64,000 nucleotides of DNA from Lathyrus oleraceus (taxonomy: Eukaryota > Streptophyta > Magnoliopsida > Fabales > Fabaceae): positions 359,234,377-359,298,376 of the forward strand of contig NC_066583.1 of NCBI RefSeq assembly GCF_024323335.1, in the 5' to 3' direction. Positions 46,498 through 61,246 of this stretch are shown one piece after another. The notes beneath the pieces are model-generated. The model worked only from the letters and a program-made list of their open reading frames with translations. It made no database searches and was not told the origin of the DNA. A program made the translations under genes and the position numbers. Each line of letters starts with the position of its first letter. Positions within the stretch are counted from its first letter, which is position 1.

Positions 46498-46502
46498 ACT
46501 GG
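46498..46502. repeat. target site duplication of element C (right), ACTGG
   Basis: Matches 28505-28509; the sequence beyond is the continued 3' UTR of element D. Confidence 0.95.
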
Positions 46503-47813
46503 TAATATTTGTCTTGATGTTGAGTATATTACTTTTGCCCAATACCCGGTAAAATGTAACCTACTTCCTTTATTTTCCCCAACGGATTCATTTTCACGTT
46601 TCTTCGATGAGTCTATCCTTGATATGTTCATCCTAACCGATGACAAATATTCTCTATTTTTGGTTTTATACCCAGTAAAAAGGTAGTTGTAATCCTTAAT
46701 ATGTTCACTTTAACCAATGATAGTTTTTCTCCTCTTTGTGGTCTTCTGCCTAGTAAATGGTAGATATAAATTCTACTTTTCCCCTCATAGTTAATCCTTG
46801 ACATGTTCACTTTAACCAATGACAGATTTTTTCTATTTTTGTGGTCTTCATCCCAGTAACTGGTGGTTATAAATCTCATTTCCTCTGCAAAGTATATCCT
46901 TGATATGTTCATCCTAGCCGATGACAGATATTCTCTATCTTTGGTCTTCTACCTAGTAACTGATAGTTGTAATTCCTATTTCTCCCTGGCAGTTTATCCT
47001 TGATATGTTTACCCTAACAGGTAACGGATATTCTTCCTCTTTCCCCAGGTGGTCCATCATTGATATGTTCATCCTAACCGATGACAAATATTCTTCCTTT
47101 GAGTTTATCCTTGATATGTTCATCCTAACCGATGACGGATATTCTTTATCTTTGGTCTCCTACCCAGTAACAGGTAGTTGTAAATCCTATTTGATCTTCT
47201 CTCCCCAGTAGGTCATTCTTACCTAGTAACTGGTAATAAATAGACCTATTTTTCCTCAGCGAGTCATCCTTGATATGTTTACCCTAACCGATAACGGATG
47301 TCCCTCTGTCTGAGTGTATTGATCTTCTTACCCAGTAATCGATAGTAGATAATACATCTCTTTTACTCCTATGTTGAAGTTCGTTCTTCCCCAGTTGAGT
47401 TTGGGCACGTATTTCCTTATTGAAGTCTCCATCCCCTACAGATAACCTTATCCTCAGGCCGAGTCCTTCCATTGATTTATTTTCATAGAAAACCCCTCGT
47501 GTCTCCAGCAGTTTTCAAGTTGTAGCCTGGCCTACGCATACCTTTTTATCCCTTAGAGTCTCTATCTCCTCAGTGAGTTTTCCTTACGGAATGCATTGTG
47601 CTCCTTTGGACTTTCGGTCTCTCTGGATTCTTTTCCTTTGTGGCAATATATTCCTCACAAAGATTCTTTTAACATTCATATCATATGCATCATGAGGTCT
47701 CTTAGGGACCAAAATTTGTTTCTTGATGTTGTTGTTTAAGTCCACACTACGGAGTTGACACGAAGATTTTAACCTTCACATCCTCAGTTAGAATGTCCTT
47801 AAATAGGTACAGC
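46503..47813 (+). repeat. 3' UTR of element D, right part, with tandem array
   Basis: From about 46610 to 47290 irregular units of 50-135 bp repeat TCCTTGATATGTTCATCCTA, ACCGATGACAGATATTC and a TACCCAGTAACTGGTAGTTG segment. TCATC and GATGA inside each unit can pair. TCCCCAGT/TCCCCAAC motifs lie between units. The UTR ends in AAATAGGTACAGC just before the LTR. Confidence 0.75.
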
Positions 47814-50800
47814 TGTAAGACCCTAATTTTGACCCTAAGATCCCTCATGATATCTCATCATTTGCATTGGCTTTGGGATCACAACTTGGCATCCTCCTTA
47901 CCCCTCATTCAATGGATTTGTAATGGGAGAGATCACCAATCATATTTGATTGTATCATACTTTATTTTTCCTTGTTTACTAACCAAAATACAAAAATATG
48001 TCTATGTATAGTTTTGTTTCTTTTGTAGGTAGTGTGTGCATCCACCAATGCCCCATCAAACTCACAACTAGGGTTTAAGACCATCAGTGCAAGGATATTA
48101 ATTAATATATGGTTCAAAATTATTCTAAATATCATATATGGATCCCCATGTTCTTCATTTATCATTTGGATCAAGAAACCGTCAAGAGTTTGAAGCTTGT
48201 TTACCTTGGAAACCCTAATTCATCTGGGTATCTTGTGTGACTTCCTCAGCAAGTTTCTTCAACATTTGGTCCAATATATCAAGGGATACTTCATGTAACA
48301 TCATTTTATGCATTTATGATCTACAATGAGTCCAAAAGATCAAGATAACTACAAGTTTGCAAGTTGGTTCAAAGAGGCTGACTAGAGAAAGTCAACTTGT
48401 CAAAACTGGGGTTCCCTAGACCCTATCTCCTACACTTTTTGTCATATGCAAATGATTCCAAGAGAAACGTTACTTTTTATGACATTCCAAACAACTTTCA
48501 TGTTGACATAAAGAGCTATTTTTTCTTGTAAAGTCATTTTTTATGGTGAAACATTATAGGTCATTTTGTCTGTGACCTAGTTAGGAGGTCAACTTCCAAG
48601 GACCATAACTTGCTCAATTTTTATGATATAAAGTACATCCAAGTTTCATAATAAATATAAATATGTATTCTATAAAGTTTATTCTTTGATAAATGTCAAA
48701 TTCAACTTGCAAGGGCATGTTCTAAGAGGAAACGTTATAGGTCATGTTGGGCCATTACCATTGAATAAGCAATTTTCCTCAACTTCTAAAATGCATAACT
48801 CCCTCGTAAAAAATCCAAATGATGTCAAATTTGTGACAAAATTTAATAGGATTGAAACTTCTACAACTTTGATGAAGGAACTATTTCCATTTGTAGCTCA
48901 TAGAAAAAGTTATTCAAGATGGAAGAAGTGGTCATTTGACTTGGTACTTAGAAAATTTTCAATTATGTTTGATTTCTCAAACTTCCACCTCAAAATTCAT
49001 CATGATCCAAGCTCCAAATGAAAAAGTGTTCAACATAAAAGTTGTTCCCCTTGGTGTCACCTTTCCTAAAAGTCCAAGATCACTTCATTTGGACAAGATT
49101 TGAGGGACTTATGCATGGTTCCTTTCATAGGTTTGTTTTGGCAAGATTTGAATTCATTTGTCCATTTCCTTTTGCATGCTTACATGTTAATGCTGCATGA
49201 TCCATTGTGCATGAATTGGAGTGTGATAACATCATGAATTGGACCCAAATTATTACCCATGCATCCATGCATCAAAGTTTCTAAAATTGGCAAAATTTCA
49301 AAGTGTGTGAAAAGCAACTTGCTAGGCTATATATACATGACCATTGTGATCAGAAGGAGGATCCCTTCGGCCCAAGCTTTAAACCCTTGCATCCCTAGCC
49401 CCCATTAAAGGATAAACTTGAATATTTCAATTGAAATCAAGTTTCGATTCTCCTTCTGCTTTGAGATTGAGACTCCAAGAATCCAAGACTCTCTTTGATC
49501 CATTTCACTTCCTGCAAGCTTCTAGAGTCGAGCCGAGGCAAATTGGAAGCAAGATCAAGTTAAGTTGAAGCTACCCAAAGATGATTTTTCTCAAACTTCT
49601 CTTCTTCGATTCTTCCTCATTTCTTAACTATTTTGCTTGATTATTGGTTGTCTGAAGTCCTACCAATATAGGCAACAAGACTGGGTTGCTTTGAGGTCAA
49701 ATCGAAGTCACTCAGATCATGAACCTCGAATTTCAAATCCATGCATCTTTCAATATACTTGGAATTGAATGAAATAGAGGTCAGATTTGAGCTCGTGAGC
49801 ATTTTTCCTTTAAAACCATGTCCTTAGTTTTCATTTTTGTGGTGGTTTGTGGTGGACTAGTCCGGTGAGGTACACCGGAGAAGATGACCGGAGCCCTAGC
49901 TCCGGTGGTGCGTTGGCACCTTCCAAACCATCTGATCCTTTTGAAATGTTTTAATCTTGACCTTTGATTCTGATTACCACGTGTGTGATGCATTGATTCT
50001 GGTTCTCCATGGGACGCGCACGCTTGGCCATCAGATCTGCCACCTCAATTAATGAGGGAGATCTGATGGCCCTTGTTTTTTTTTGTATTTTCTGAATTTC
50101 CATTTAATTTCCTTATTTTATTTAATTCATAGAAACTTCATTTTTAATCCAAAAATATGGACTTTCACCAAAAATCTTTAAATATTTTTCTCTTCCATAT
50201 TCTGAACTAAAATTATTTTTTGGATTAACTTTGGTATTTTTCATGAATTAAATGTTTTTGTACATATTTTTAATTGTTTAAAAATACTTTTGACTATTTA
50301 AAAAATCATGATTTTTTTTGTCTAAGGTCCTTTGACCTTGTTTGACCTAGGGTAAAACCCTTGGCCATTTATTTGGTGTTTTGAAGGAATTTGAGGTTTT
50401 GTCCAAATAAAAAATGCATTTTAATTTATTTTTAAATTGATTTTTAATTGAATAATTGCTTGAAAATTTTGTTGAGCTACTTTTATGGTCTTGTGATGTT
50501 TGACTTTCTATTTGGGTCTTGGTCATGGTTGATTTGACTTTTGTTTGATCAAAACCATTGGATTTAGGGGATTGATGAAATGTACATTTCATCTCCCAAA
50601 ATGAATGGATGATATTGATCAGATGAAATTCCTCTCATGATCAATATGTGTTTCTATTTCCCCTTCCCTCTTCATCTCCATCCCTATTCCTCCTCACTCC
50701 CTCATTTGACCAATGAAATCTCTAATGTCTAAATGCTAATTGATTCATCAATGACCTTGTGTCAGATGAATCAATACAAGTCTGACTGAGATATGTCCCT

Positions 50801-52618
50801 CCCATTTTATTTTAGTGTGTGGTATGTTTTAGGAGTTTGATCCTTTATACCAAATCTCTAACATTCATTAACACCTATATTTTTATTGCCCGACCTCAGA
50901 TAGTTGTGACTTATACATAAGTCCAATTACGGTTGCTTAACATAGAGCTAAATTTGACCATCAAAGCATAGCATTCTAGTCAGTGAGATTGTAAGTCCTC
51001 CATTCTTCATGGCATTGTGTGGAAACTTGAGCTTTTTTCCTTTCATGAGAGCTAGTGGCATACTTGTTGAATCATCCAAGTTGGAGCCCTTCTCGTGGAA
51101 GATGTCTTGGTTAAAGGATTCATACTTGTGAATGAATGATTGAGTATTCTCCAAAGAATGACTTAATAAGTTAAAATTTAACACTAACATTTGGATAACC
51201 ATTGACTAACTCTTATTTATTATGATTTTACTTCCAAGTCATTTACTTTATGCAATTTAAATTTTAGTCATTTATCATTCATTTCCATTTACATTTCATG
51301 CAACTTGTTTATGTTTAAGTCCTTTTTTTCACTTTGCTCACTTGATCCATATCTTGTGATTGTATATATTGTTTGTGTGTTTTGATTTTGTTTGTGGTCT
51401 TAGGACCCTAAAACACCTAATAACAACAAAAACCCTAAAATCATTTGGTGGATTATTGAGACTTGAGACTTGATCTGAGTTTTTGGACTTAGAATTAGGC
51501 AACATTCTATGTGCTAAAGGACTTGGCCAATGCCAACATTTGAGAGTGAGCTATCTGTGACAGTGACTTTCATCTGATGCAAGACCTTAAATCTCTTTGA
51601 TTCATATGTTACTTTGTCTTTGTGCCTAATTATTATCTTGTTATTGCTTATGTCTGATGTTTTGTTCTGAGTTGATCAAGGAATATTTCATCTGATACAT
51701 TGGAAGACAATAAAGACTGCTAGCTATTGGAATGCTTGCTTGGATGTGGCTATCTTTATTTGATGCCTTGATCTTTAGGATGTCTGGATATTGCTCATTG
51801 CTTATTGCTTATAGCTTGATCAAAGTCCAAAGGAAAATGGGTTTCTATATGACATTCTTGTCTGTTGGATTGCATCTCATTGGTCAAATCTTTTCAACTC
51901 TTAACTTTTAAATTGTTACTTAGGATAGTCTCTTCATCTCCTCTTACTTCTTTAATTTCAAAATTTCTCCCTTTTTTCAAAAACCTTCTTTGCCTGTGTT
52001 TTTAAACTTAGACATGTTTTAATGATTAGAAACTTTGGCCTTTTGCCAGTGAGTTTTAAAAAAAATTCTTAATCAAATTCGTAAATAAACTTAACCATAT
52101 TGACTTAAACTTCAAAAGAAAAAAAGAACTAACAACCACATTCTAATCTTTGGCTTTTATGCCCTTTTACTTAAACTTTTTTGTTAAAATCAATTCACCA
52201 ACTTCTTTGAATTTTTTACCACAAACTACGAGGTTTTGATCCCTCATTTTTATGTTGGTACGTAGGCACAAGACCAAAGGTCTTGTCAAACACAAAAATA
52301 TAATCAATGAATTCTTTTCTCATCCGCACATTTTATATTTTATCTAACATCATTTATACCCAAAAATATATGCACACAAAAAAGGGCTCTCTAGGAGTAC
52401 CTATGACACTTGGGGTGCTAACACCTTCCCTCTGTGTGACCAACCTCTTTTCCTGTAATCTCTGACATTTTATTAGTTTTCATTTGAAAACTTCTTATCC
52501 TTGGGTTTTCTTCGTACTTTTTCCTTTTCCTTTGGAAACAATAAATGCGCGGTGGAGACTCTGTTTTTATTGACGTCAAATTTATCAATAGTCTGATGGT
52601 CATGAATTTACCGTGACA
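47814..52618 (+). repeat. 3' LTR of element D
   Basis: A 4,805-bp LTR beginning TGTAAGACCCTAATTTTG and ending TTTACCGTGACA. It is homologous to the B LTR in inverted orientation. A probable TATA box TATATATAC lies at 49328-49336. The 5' partner of this LTR is not in the window, because D lost its 5' part at 26653. Confidence 0.88.
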
Positions 52619-53019
52619 GAGCTCACCGCAACGTAAACCTTACTACCTCCTCCTTTGAATGACCCATGCTGAGATCTTGCAAACCTATAGGTGATCACCT
52701 GAAGCTTCATATTACCTAGAAAAATATTGTCTAGTTTTGTCGCCAGCAACCTCTCGTCATGCACCTTGAAGAACTTACGAACTCATATCATTTGTCCATA
52801 ATATCCCTCTTTGCTGGAACGATAACCTCATCAATCTCACTGAATACCTTGAAAATATTGTACAACTCCTTAGCCCTCATCTTCTCAGAAAAAGAAGTGA
52901 AGAAAAATGTTGAAATATCCAATTCCCTTTTTCTTTTGAATGAAATGATTTTGCATTGTTCCATGGTTGCTTCCGTTTTGACTTAACTTGATTTCACCTC
53001 CCATCTCCTTCCCGTCCAT
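52619..53019 (-). pseudogene. RRM-like protein fragment, cut by element D
   Basis: On the minus strand an ATG at 53019 starts MDGKEMGGEIKLSQNG. After a frameshift comes STFFFTSFSEKMRAKELYNI and EIDEVIVPAKRD, then a TGA and a second shift, then KVHDERLLATKLDNIFLGNM and QVITYRFARSQHG, ending at the LTR of D. The pattern resembles an RNA-recognition motif (a FFFT-x-F RNP2-like strand; the RNP1 strand after PAKRD is damaged) of the kind found in legume RRM proteins and in ORF1 of plant LINE elements. It is a pseudogene either way. The remaining part would lie on the far side of the nested cluster. Confidence 0.55.
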
Positions 53020-55560
<2,541 letters not shown>

Positions 55561-55799
55561 GTTTGTTCTCGCACTAAAGAAAATCAATCAATCTTATTAT
55601 TATCAAATGGCATCCTAAATGAATTGTACCTGCATTTATTTTATGGACAGTGTCTTGTAAGTTTAAGTATAATACTTCATATCCTTTCAAGGGCTTTATT
55701 CCTTGTCAGTTGGGATATATTGAGTTCCTAAATGCTCTATTATTTGTCAGTTGAGACTAACAGAGTAATTAGTGAACTCAAAAGTGATTAATTCTTACT

Positions 55800-57879
55800 C
55801 AATTCGCTTGATCCTCACTAATTAGTGCAAGAAAGGACATTTTGGTAACAATGTTAAATGGTAAATTGTTACTAGAGGACAAATCCCAATCTAGATATTT
55901 TCTCTTCACCCTATCTACCATTTACATGCCATTTTGTTAGTGAAGAAATAAGAAGAGAAAGAGGAGAAAGAAAAAAAAGAGGAAAGGAAAATAGGAAAAA
56001 GACTTGAGGAGTGAAGATTAAGACTTGGAGCAAGAAGAATCATCGCAGTTTCTTCATCAATCTTATTCTTAAAAGGTGAGTTTCTATATAGTCATAGCTT
56101 AGGGGGGAATTCATGAAGATAGGATTACGGTTTGTGTGTTTTGACATAATCATGAAATTAATGATAATCTATGAAGTTCTTGGTGTCTTTCTTGTTTACT
56201 TGTGATCATTCATGATGATGATGATGTTGTTTTGGTGTGATATACTATGATATGATGTTGTTATTACTTGTTTTCTTCATCATGTTATGTTTTTTTGCTG
56301 GATGAGTTTTAGAAATCTCGCTAGGCGAGGGAAAAATTCGCTATCCTCGCTAGGCAAGGATGGGTCTCGCTAAGAGAGACAACTGATCTTGAGGAAATGT
56401 GACATTCTTCTTGGTATCATCTAAGTCTTGCTGGGAGCTCCCTAGGAGAGAGCTTTCTTGAAGACCTTGTTGGGTATCGCTAAACGAGACAAGGGAAATC
56501 TTGAGGCTTAGGCTTTGTGCCTCGCCTCGAGCTCAACGAGGGTTCTGATACTTGAAAATGATCAGTGTCTTTGTTTCCATCATAAAATGGGAACCGCAAC
56601 TCCATTTGATGTGGGGCCAGATATGTTGAAAAACTATTCCAATGGTCAATTAGAAGTTGAGGCGAAACCATGATTTTATGTTGTTAGTTATTATAAACTA
56701 TCATATATGCAAATTTTGTTTCATGTTTCCACCATATAATGTGATTCATAACTCCTATTGATGTGAGGTCGAATATATTGAAAACCTACTTTTTTGGTAA
56801 GGAGAAAATATACTTATATTCTAATTATTGGTTGGATATTTGGTGAGGAACCTTTGTTCCAAAATTCCTATTTGGTGATGAACTTTTATGTGTGTTTCAT
56901 GTATTATACTATGATGTACATGTGTTAAATGAATGATGAATGAGGTCAGTTCCATAATAAATGAGAGTAAATCTAGAGCGATAGCTAGGTGAATGGAATT
57001 AGTAAAGATAACTTAGGTTATGGTAATTAACTTCAGTTGTGATGTTTGAATGTAACAGGTACCTCAGTGTGTACCCGTGAGCGAGTAGTCACGAGAGATA
57101 AGTCATCACATCTACGAGAATGACATAGGCATGGATGAAAAACGATGTCATAGTTGTGATACAATGAGCTTGTATGAGAACATATTATGATTATGTTATG
57201 GTCGCATGGAAATTGATGAGAATAATCATGTGTTCGAGAATAACCCCCATTCGTGCTTATCATGAATCCAAGTCTTATATAAAGTAGTGATCGGGATAGA
57301 CAAATTATTGAGTTGGATACTGTGATCCGTGTCCATAGTCTATGGATTTGGATTGGCCGGGGAGAAAATGTTCCTTAGTGAGAGGACTTACTATGATTTC
57401 GTAAGTTCATTTCATACAATGGGGACTAGGAGTGACGTTGGCCATATCTGATGGATCATGTAATCCATTCAGTGAAGGCTAGGACTACCGTTGGCCATAT
57501 ATGATGGATTATGTATCACTATGCAATGGAGGCTCGGAGTACCGGTGGCCATATCAAGTAGATAATGTATTATACACGGTGGAGGTTGGGTATTGTCGTT
57601 GGTCATATCCGGTGGTCAGTGTGTTCACGCAATGAAGGCTAGGAGTATCGGTGGCTATATCTAGTAGATAGTGTATTCTACACGGTGGAGGTTGGGTACT
57701 GTCGTTGGGCATATCTGACGGATGGATTTAGAAGATCTCTATGATCGGTCTTAGGCTAATCACCTTTGTGTTGCATGATAGATACAAGAATAGTGATTCA
57801 TTAAGTTATGTGAACTCATGTTGTGTGCTTTTCATATGAAGCGTAAATTTTCCTTAGATGCTTAAATATTGGCTCTATT
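55800..57879 (+). mobile_element. degenerate LTR-like segment (left part, interrupted by solo LTR)
   Basis: The segment has a purine-rich GAGGAGAAAG stretch (about 55930-56040), AAGGTGAGTTTC, repeated CTCGCTAGGCGAGG/TCTCGCTAAGAGAG motifs (56315-56480) and, after the solo LTR, GGGGAACTCACTG and TTTTTCAGGTAACTC (59360-59420). This combination is familiar from LTRs of legume Ty3/gypsy chromoviruses. I cannot define its termini, so family and limits are uncertain. No ORF is supported. Confidence 0.35.
57421..57735 (+). repeat. six-copy tandem repeat of about 53 bp
   Basis: Six adjacent diverged units share GGAGGCTNGGAGTAYCGNTGG followed by CATATCNRRTRGAT and TGTAT. Copies 3 and 5, and copies 4 and 6, resemble each other more than their neighbours, which suggests growth by duplication of a two-unit block. 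No hairpin or coding potential stands out. Confidence 0.75.
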
Positions 57880-59266
57880 TGTTGGTGTAAGCCCTAGAGG
57901 CCAATACTTTTGGTACTTGTATCGGATTATTTATTAATAATAAAAGGCTTTTTCTTTATTATGTTTGTTTAATAAAGTCCCTAGAGTAGTTAGTCTGTTT
58001 AATGTATCAAGTATGACTTAATCATGAGATCACATTAAACATAATGACACTATTCTTAAAGTATCCGTAGCCGAGCTTTAGTGTGAAGTGGGATAACATT
58101 AAAGTGTTAAGACTATTATGTTTGTAGACTGATGATCACATCTCATGGATCATGGATAAAGAGTTATCAAGTCTTAAACATAGGTATGAATATTATGAGT
58201 AATATTTATACCGGATTGACCCGCTATGAGAATACTATATAGAAAGTTATGCAAAGTGTCATAATTTATTCTCATGGTGATAATAGTGTATTCCACTCTT
58301 CGACCTGAAACCACTATGGATCCTAGATGTAGAGTCGAGTGCTTTATTGCTGATCAAACGTTGTCCGTAACTGGATAACCATAAAGACATTTGATGGGTA
58401 CTCCACGAAGCATGCTAAGGGACATGAGTGACCTAGATGGAATTTTCCCATCCTGCATAACAGGATAAATGTCTATGGGCCCAATATTGAACTGGACAAG
58501 GATGACACGGTTTATGCCTTGTGTTCAATATAGACATAAGGGCAAAAGGGTAATTATACAGATAAGTATTATCACAGAAGGAACTGTCAGATCACATGAC
58601 ATTTTCGTGTCTTGGATAGCAGTGATGTGTTGCTAGATACCGCTCACTGTTTATTATGTTAAATGCGTGATTTAATATAATTGCCAACGTTACGAAAACC
58701 TACAGGGTCACACACAAAGGACGGATTGATGAGAGATAGAGTAACTAAGGAATACCGTAAGGTACGGTGCCCTTAATTGAATTATAGAACATCGTAAGGT
58801 ACGGTGTACTTGAGTAGAATGCAAAATATGGTAAGGTACCATGGGCTTAAGTGATTTTGGACATATTATAAGATATGGGCCAAAATACACTTAAGTGGAC
58901 CTTTTAGCTTGAAGCCCACACAAGTGGTTCTATAAATAGAACCCTTGTGCAGAAGCATTGGTTGCGGTTGCATTCTTTTCGTTTTCACTCTCTCTCTCTC
59001 TCACTCAAAGCCTTCATTCGTACCAGCTAGCACTGAGATTGAAGGAACCCGTTCGTGTGGACTGAGTAGAGACGTTGTCATCGTTCAACGTACGTGATCG
59101 CTTCGTGGATCTGCATCAAAGGTTTTGATTGTCGCAAGAGATCTGCACCAAAGGTTTCAATCGTCACAAGAGGTAAATATTCTATCACTGATCATGACCA
59201 TTCGTAAGGATCTCTAAAGGAGAAAATTTTAATTTCCGCTGCATTTTGGACCGCAATTCTCCTTCA
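57880..59266 (+). mobile_element. solo LTR (probably Ty1/copia), 1,387 bp
   Basis: Begins TGTTGGTGTAAGCCC and ends CTCCTTCA, flanked on both sides by CTATT (57875-57879 and 59267-59271). It has a TATA box CTATAAATAG at about 58930-58940 and a CT-rich run at 58987-59003 just downstream, as in an LTR promoter. No internal region or second LTR is present, so it was left by LTR-LTR recombination. The copia assignment rests on the TGTTG start and length only. Confidence 0.88.
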
Positions 59267-59271
59267 CTATT

Positions 59272-59640
59272 GTGTAAGTATGCATAAGTAGGATGAAGTT
59301 GAATGACTTAAGTTAATAATTGATAAGAGATCCTTTTAGAGCCGAGTGAATCCATAAGATAGGGGAACTCACTGAAATTATTATCACATCCCACTATTAT
59401 TATTGTTTTTCAGGTAACTCAAGGCAAGACAAAGGCAAAGGTAGAGTCGTACGAAGATGTTTCGAGGATTTAGATAGTTTTGTTGTATGTATATCATAGT
59501 ATTTTGTAGGTACTTATGTATACCATGTGCCATATGATGTATTTTGGGTATCTTGGACATGTATATGAATGGTGTCGTTACGCACTTATGTTGTATCAGT
59601 ACCAATTAATAATACGTGTGATATTATTCTAGATATATAT
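59272..59640 (+). mobile_element. degenerate LTR-like segment (right part)
   Basis: Continues the sequence interrupted by the solo LTR; contains GGGGAACTCACTG and TTTTTCAGGTAACTCAAGGC, typical of the 3' side of some Ty3/gypsy LTRs. End not defined. Confidence 0.35.
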
Positions 59641-59934
59641 TATTCATGGTGTTATATTAAGACTCTTTCTATTCAATTTATTACAATGTCTAATAATTTT
59701 GGTTGAGTTGGTTGATACAACCGTTTGCAAAAGTAACTTCTATTGTGTAAATTTGATTTAATCATACCAAAGTGTAATTATTCATGCGAACTGTTATGAT
59801 TTACCAAAAGGAAGACGCAGTTTGACCGAACAATTGCATACATGTGATGGTAAATATATGGTAATCATTAAATTTATCCATGTGAATAATTGTTGATATC
59901 AAAATCGTCTATTATTTGACTAAGCTTATTACTT

Positions 59935-60135
<201 letters not shown>

Positions 60136-60345
60136 GAGGAGGAATATTTTTACTCTATCTTTTAACTCTCAATTTTCATTAATCTAATCTCTTTAATTGA
60201 TTATTTATATAGAAAAATATTTCCAAAAATAATAAGATTAAATTATCAATTCAAGCCGCTAGATTAATGAAAATAAGTTGTTAAGATTTGGAGTAATCTT
60301 TTAAATTTACTCACGATGGTAAGAATTTATTATTTATAAATATTA

Positions 60346-60619
60346 CTCCCTCCGTTCCTTTTTAAGTGTCACATTTTGACTTTTTACACATACCAAGAAA
60401 ACTAATTATTATTGTTACTTTTTAAATAATAATTCTCATTTTACCTATAATACCCTTAACTATATTCTACATTCATTTTACTTTTTCTCTCTCTGTAATA
60501 ATTACATAGGGGTAATTTTGACAAAAGTGCATTTAATACTACCTTGAATTTTACAAGTGACAATTAAAAAGAAACACAAATTTATCAAGAAAGTAACACT
60601 TAAAAAGGAACGGAGGGAG
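60346..60619. mobile_element. Stowaway-type MITE, 274 bp
   Basis: Inverted termini CTCCCTCCGTTCCTTTTTAA and its complement end at 60619, and the element is flanked by TA on both sides (60344-60345 and 60620-60621). These are the defining features of Stowaway, a non-autonomous Tc1/Mariner family common in plants. It has no coding capacity. Confidence 0.96.
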
Positions 60620-60621
60620 TA

Positions 60622-61246
60622 ATTGTTAGTATGTGATCATTGAAAATAAATACAATTAACAATTGATATTGTCTGAGTCTTTCAGTTATGACTTATGACT
60701 ATATATATTTGTTGAAATGTGTGAGAAACATAAATTTTGATCCCATAGGTTAAAGAGTATTTGAAGAGAGAATCTTCAAAGTTCTTTGAGAATATTGACT
60801 TTGGGGGAGAGATATGGCTAAAGAACAAAATTGAACGAAAAAGAATTGATTATAAACCAATTCATATAGTAACTATTAATATACTAAACTTTGATACTCA
60901 CTAAAAAAAATTATGATTTTTTCCCTCAAGCAAGTTAATAAATTGATTTATGAAGATTAAACTTTGATCCTCATGAGAAAATTATGTTTCTTTCTCTCAA
61001 ACAAGTTAATAAATTGGTTTATGAATATCAACAATACCCTCAAGAACTAAGGCACCACATGTCAGAAATGATTGACTATAAAGAGAATGAGATAAAAAAA
61101 TATGATATTGATTGTCTCATTTGTTTTTGAGATGAATATTATGATGTTAATTGTCTTATTTGATTTTAAGATGAATATTCTAAAATTAATTGTCTCATTC
61201 GATTTTGAGACGAATAAGAGGAAAAATTATGAGTATTAGTAAGTGT
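60622..61246. repeat. AT-rich spacer with two short tandem repeats
   Basis: Near 60889-61030 two units of about 70 bp share CAAGTTAATAAATTGRTTTA. Near 61090-61215 three units of about 50 bp share AATTGTCTCATTYGATTTTG and AGACGAATA. No gene is seen. Confidence 0.6.

Noticed and set aside
57033..57263. Minus-strand ORF of 76 codons in the degenerate LTR segment
   Set aside because: No domain and no supporting context in a transposon-derived region.
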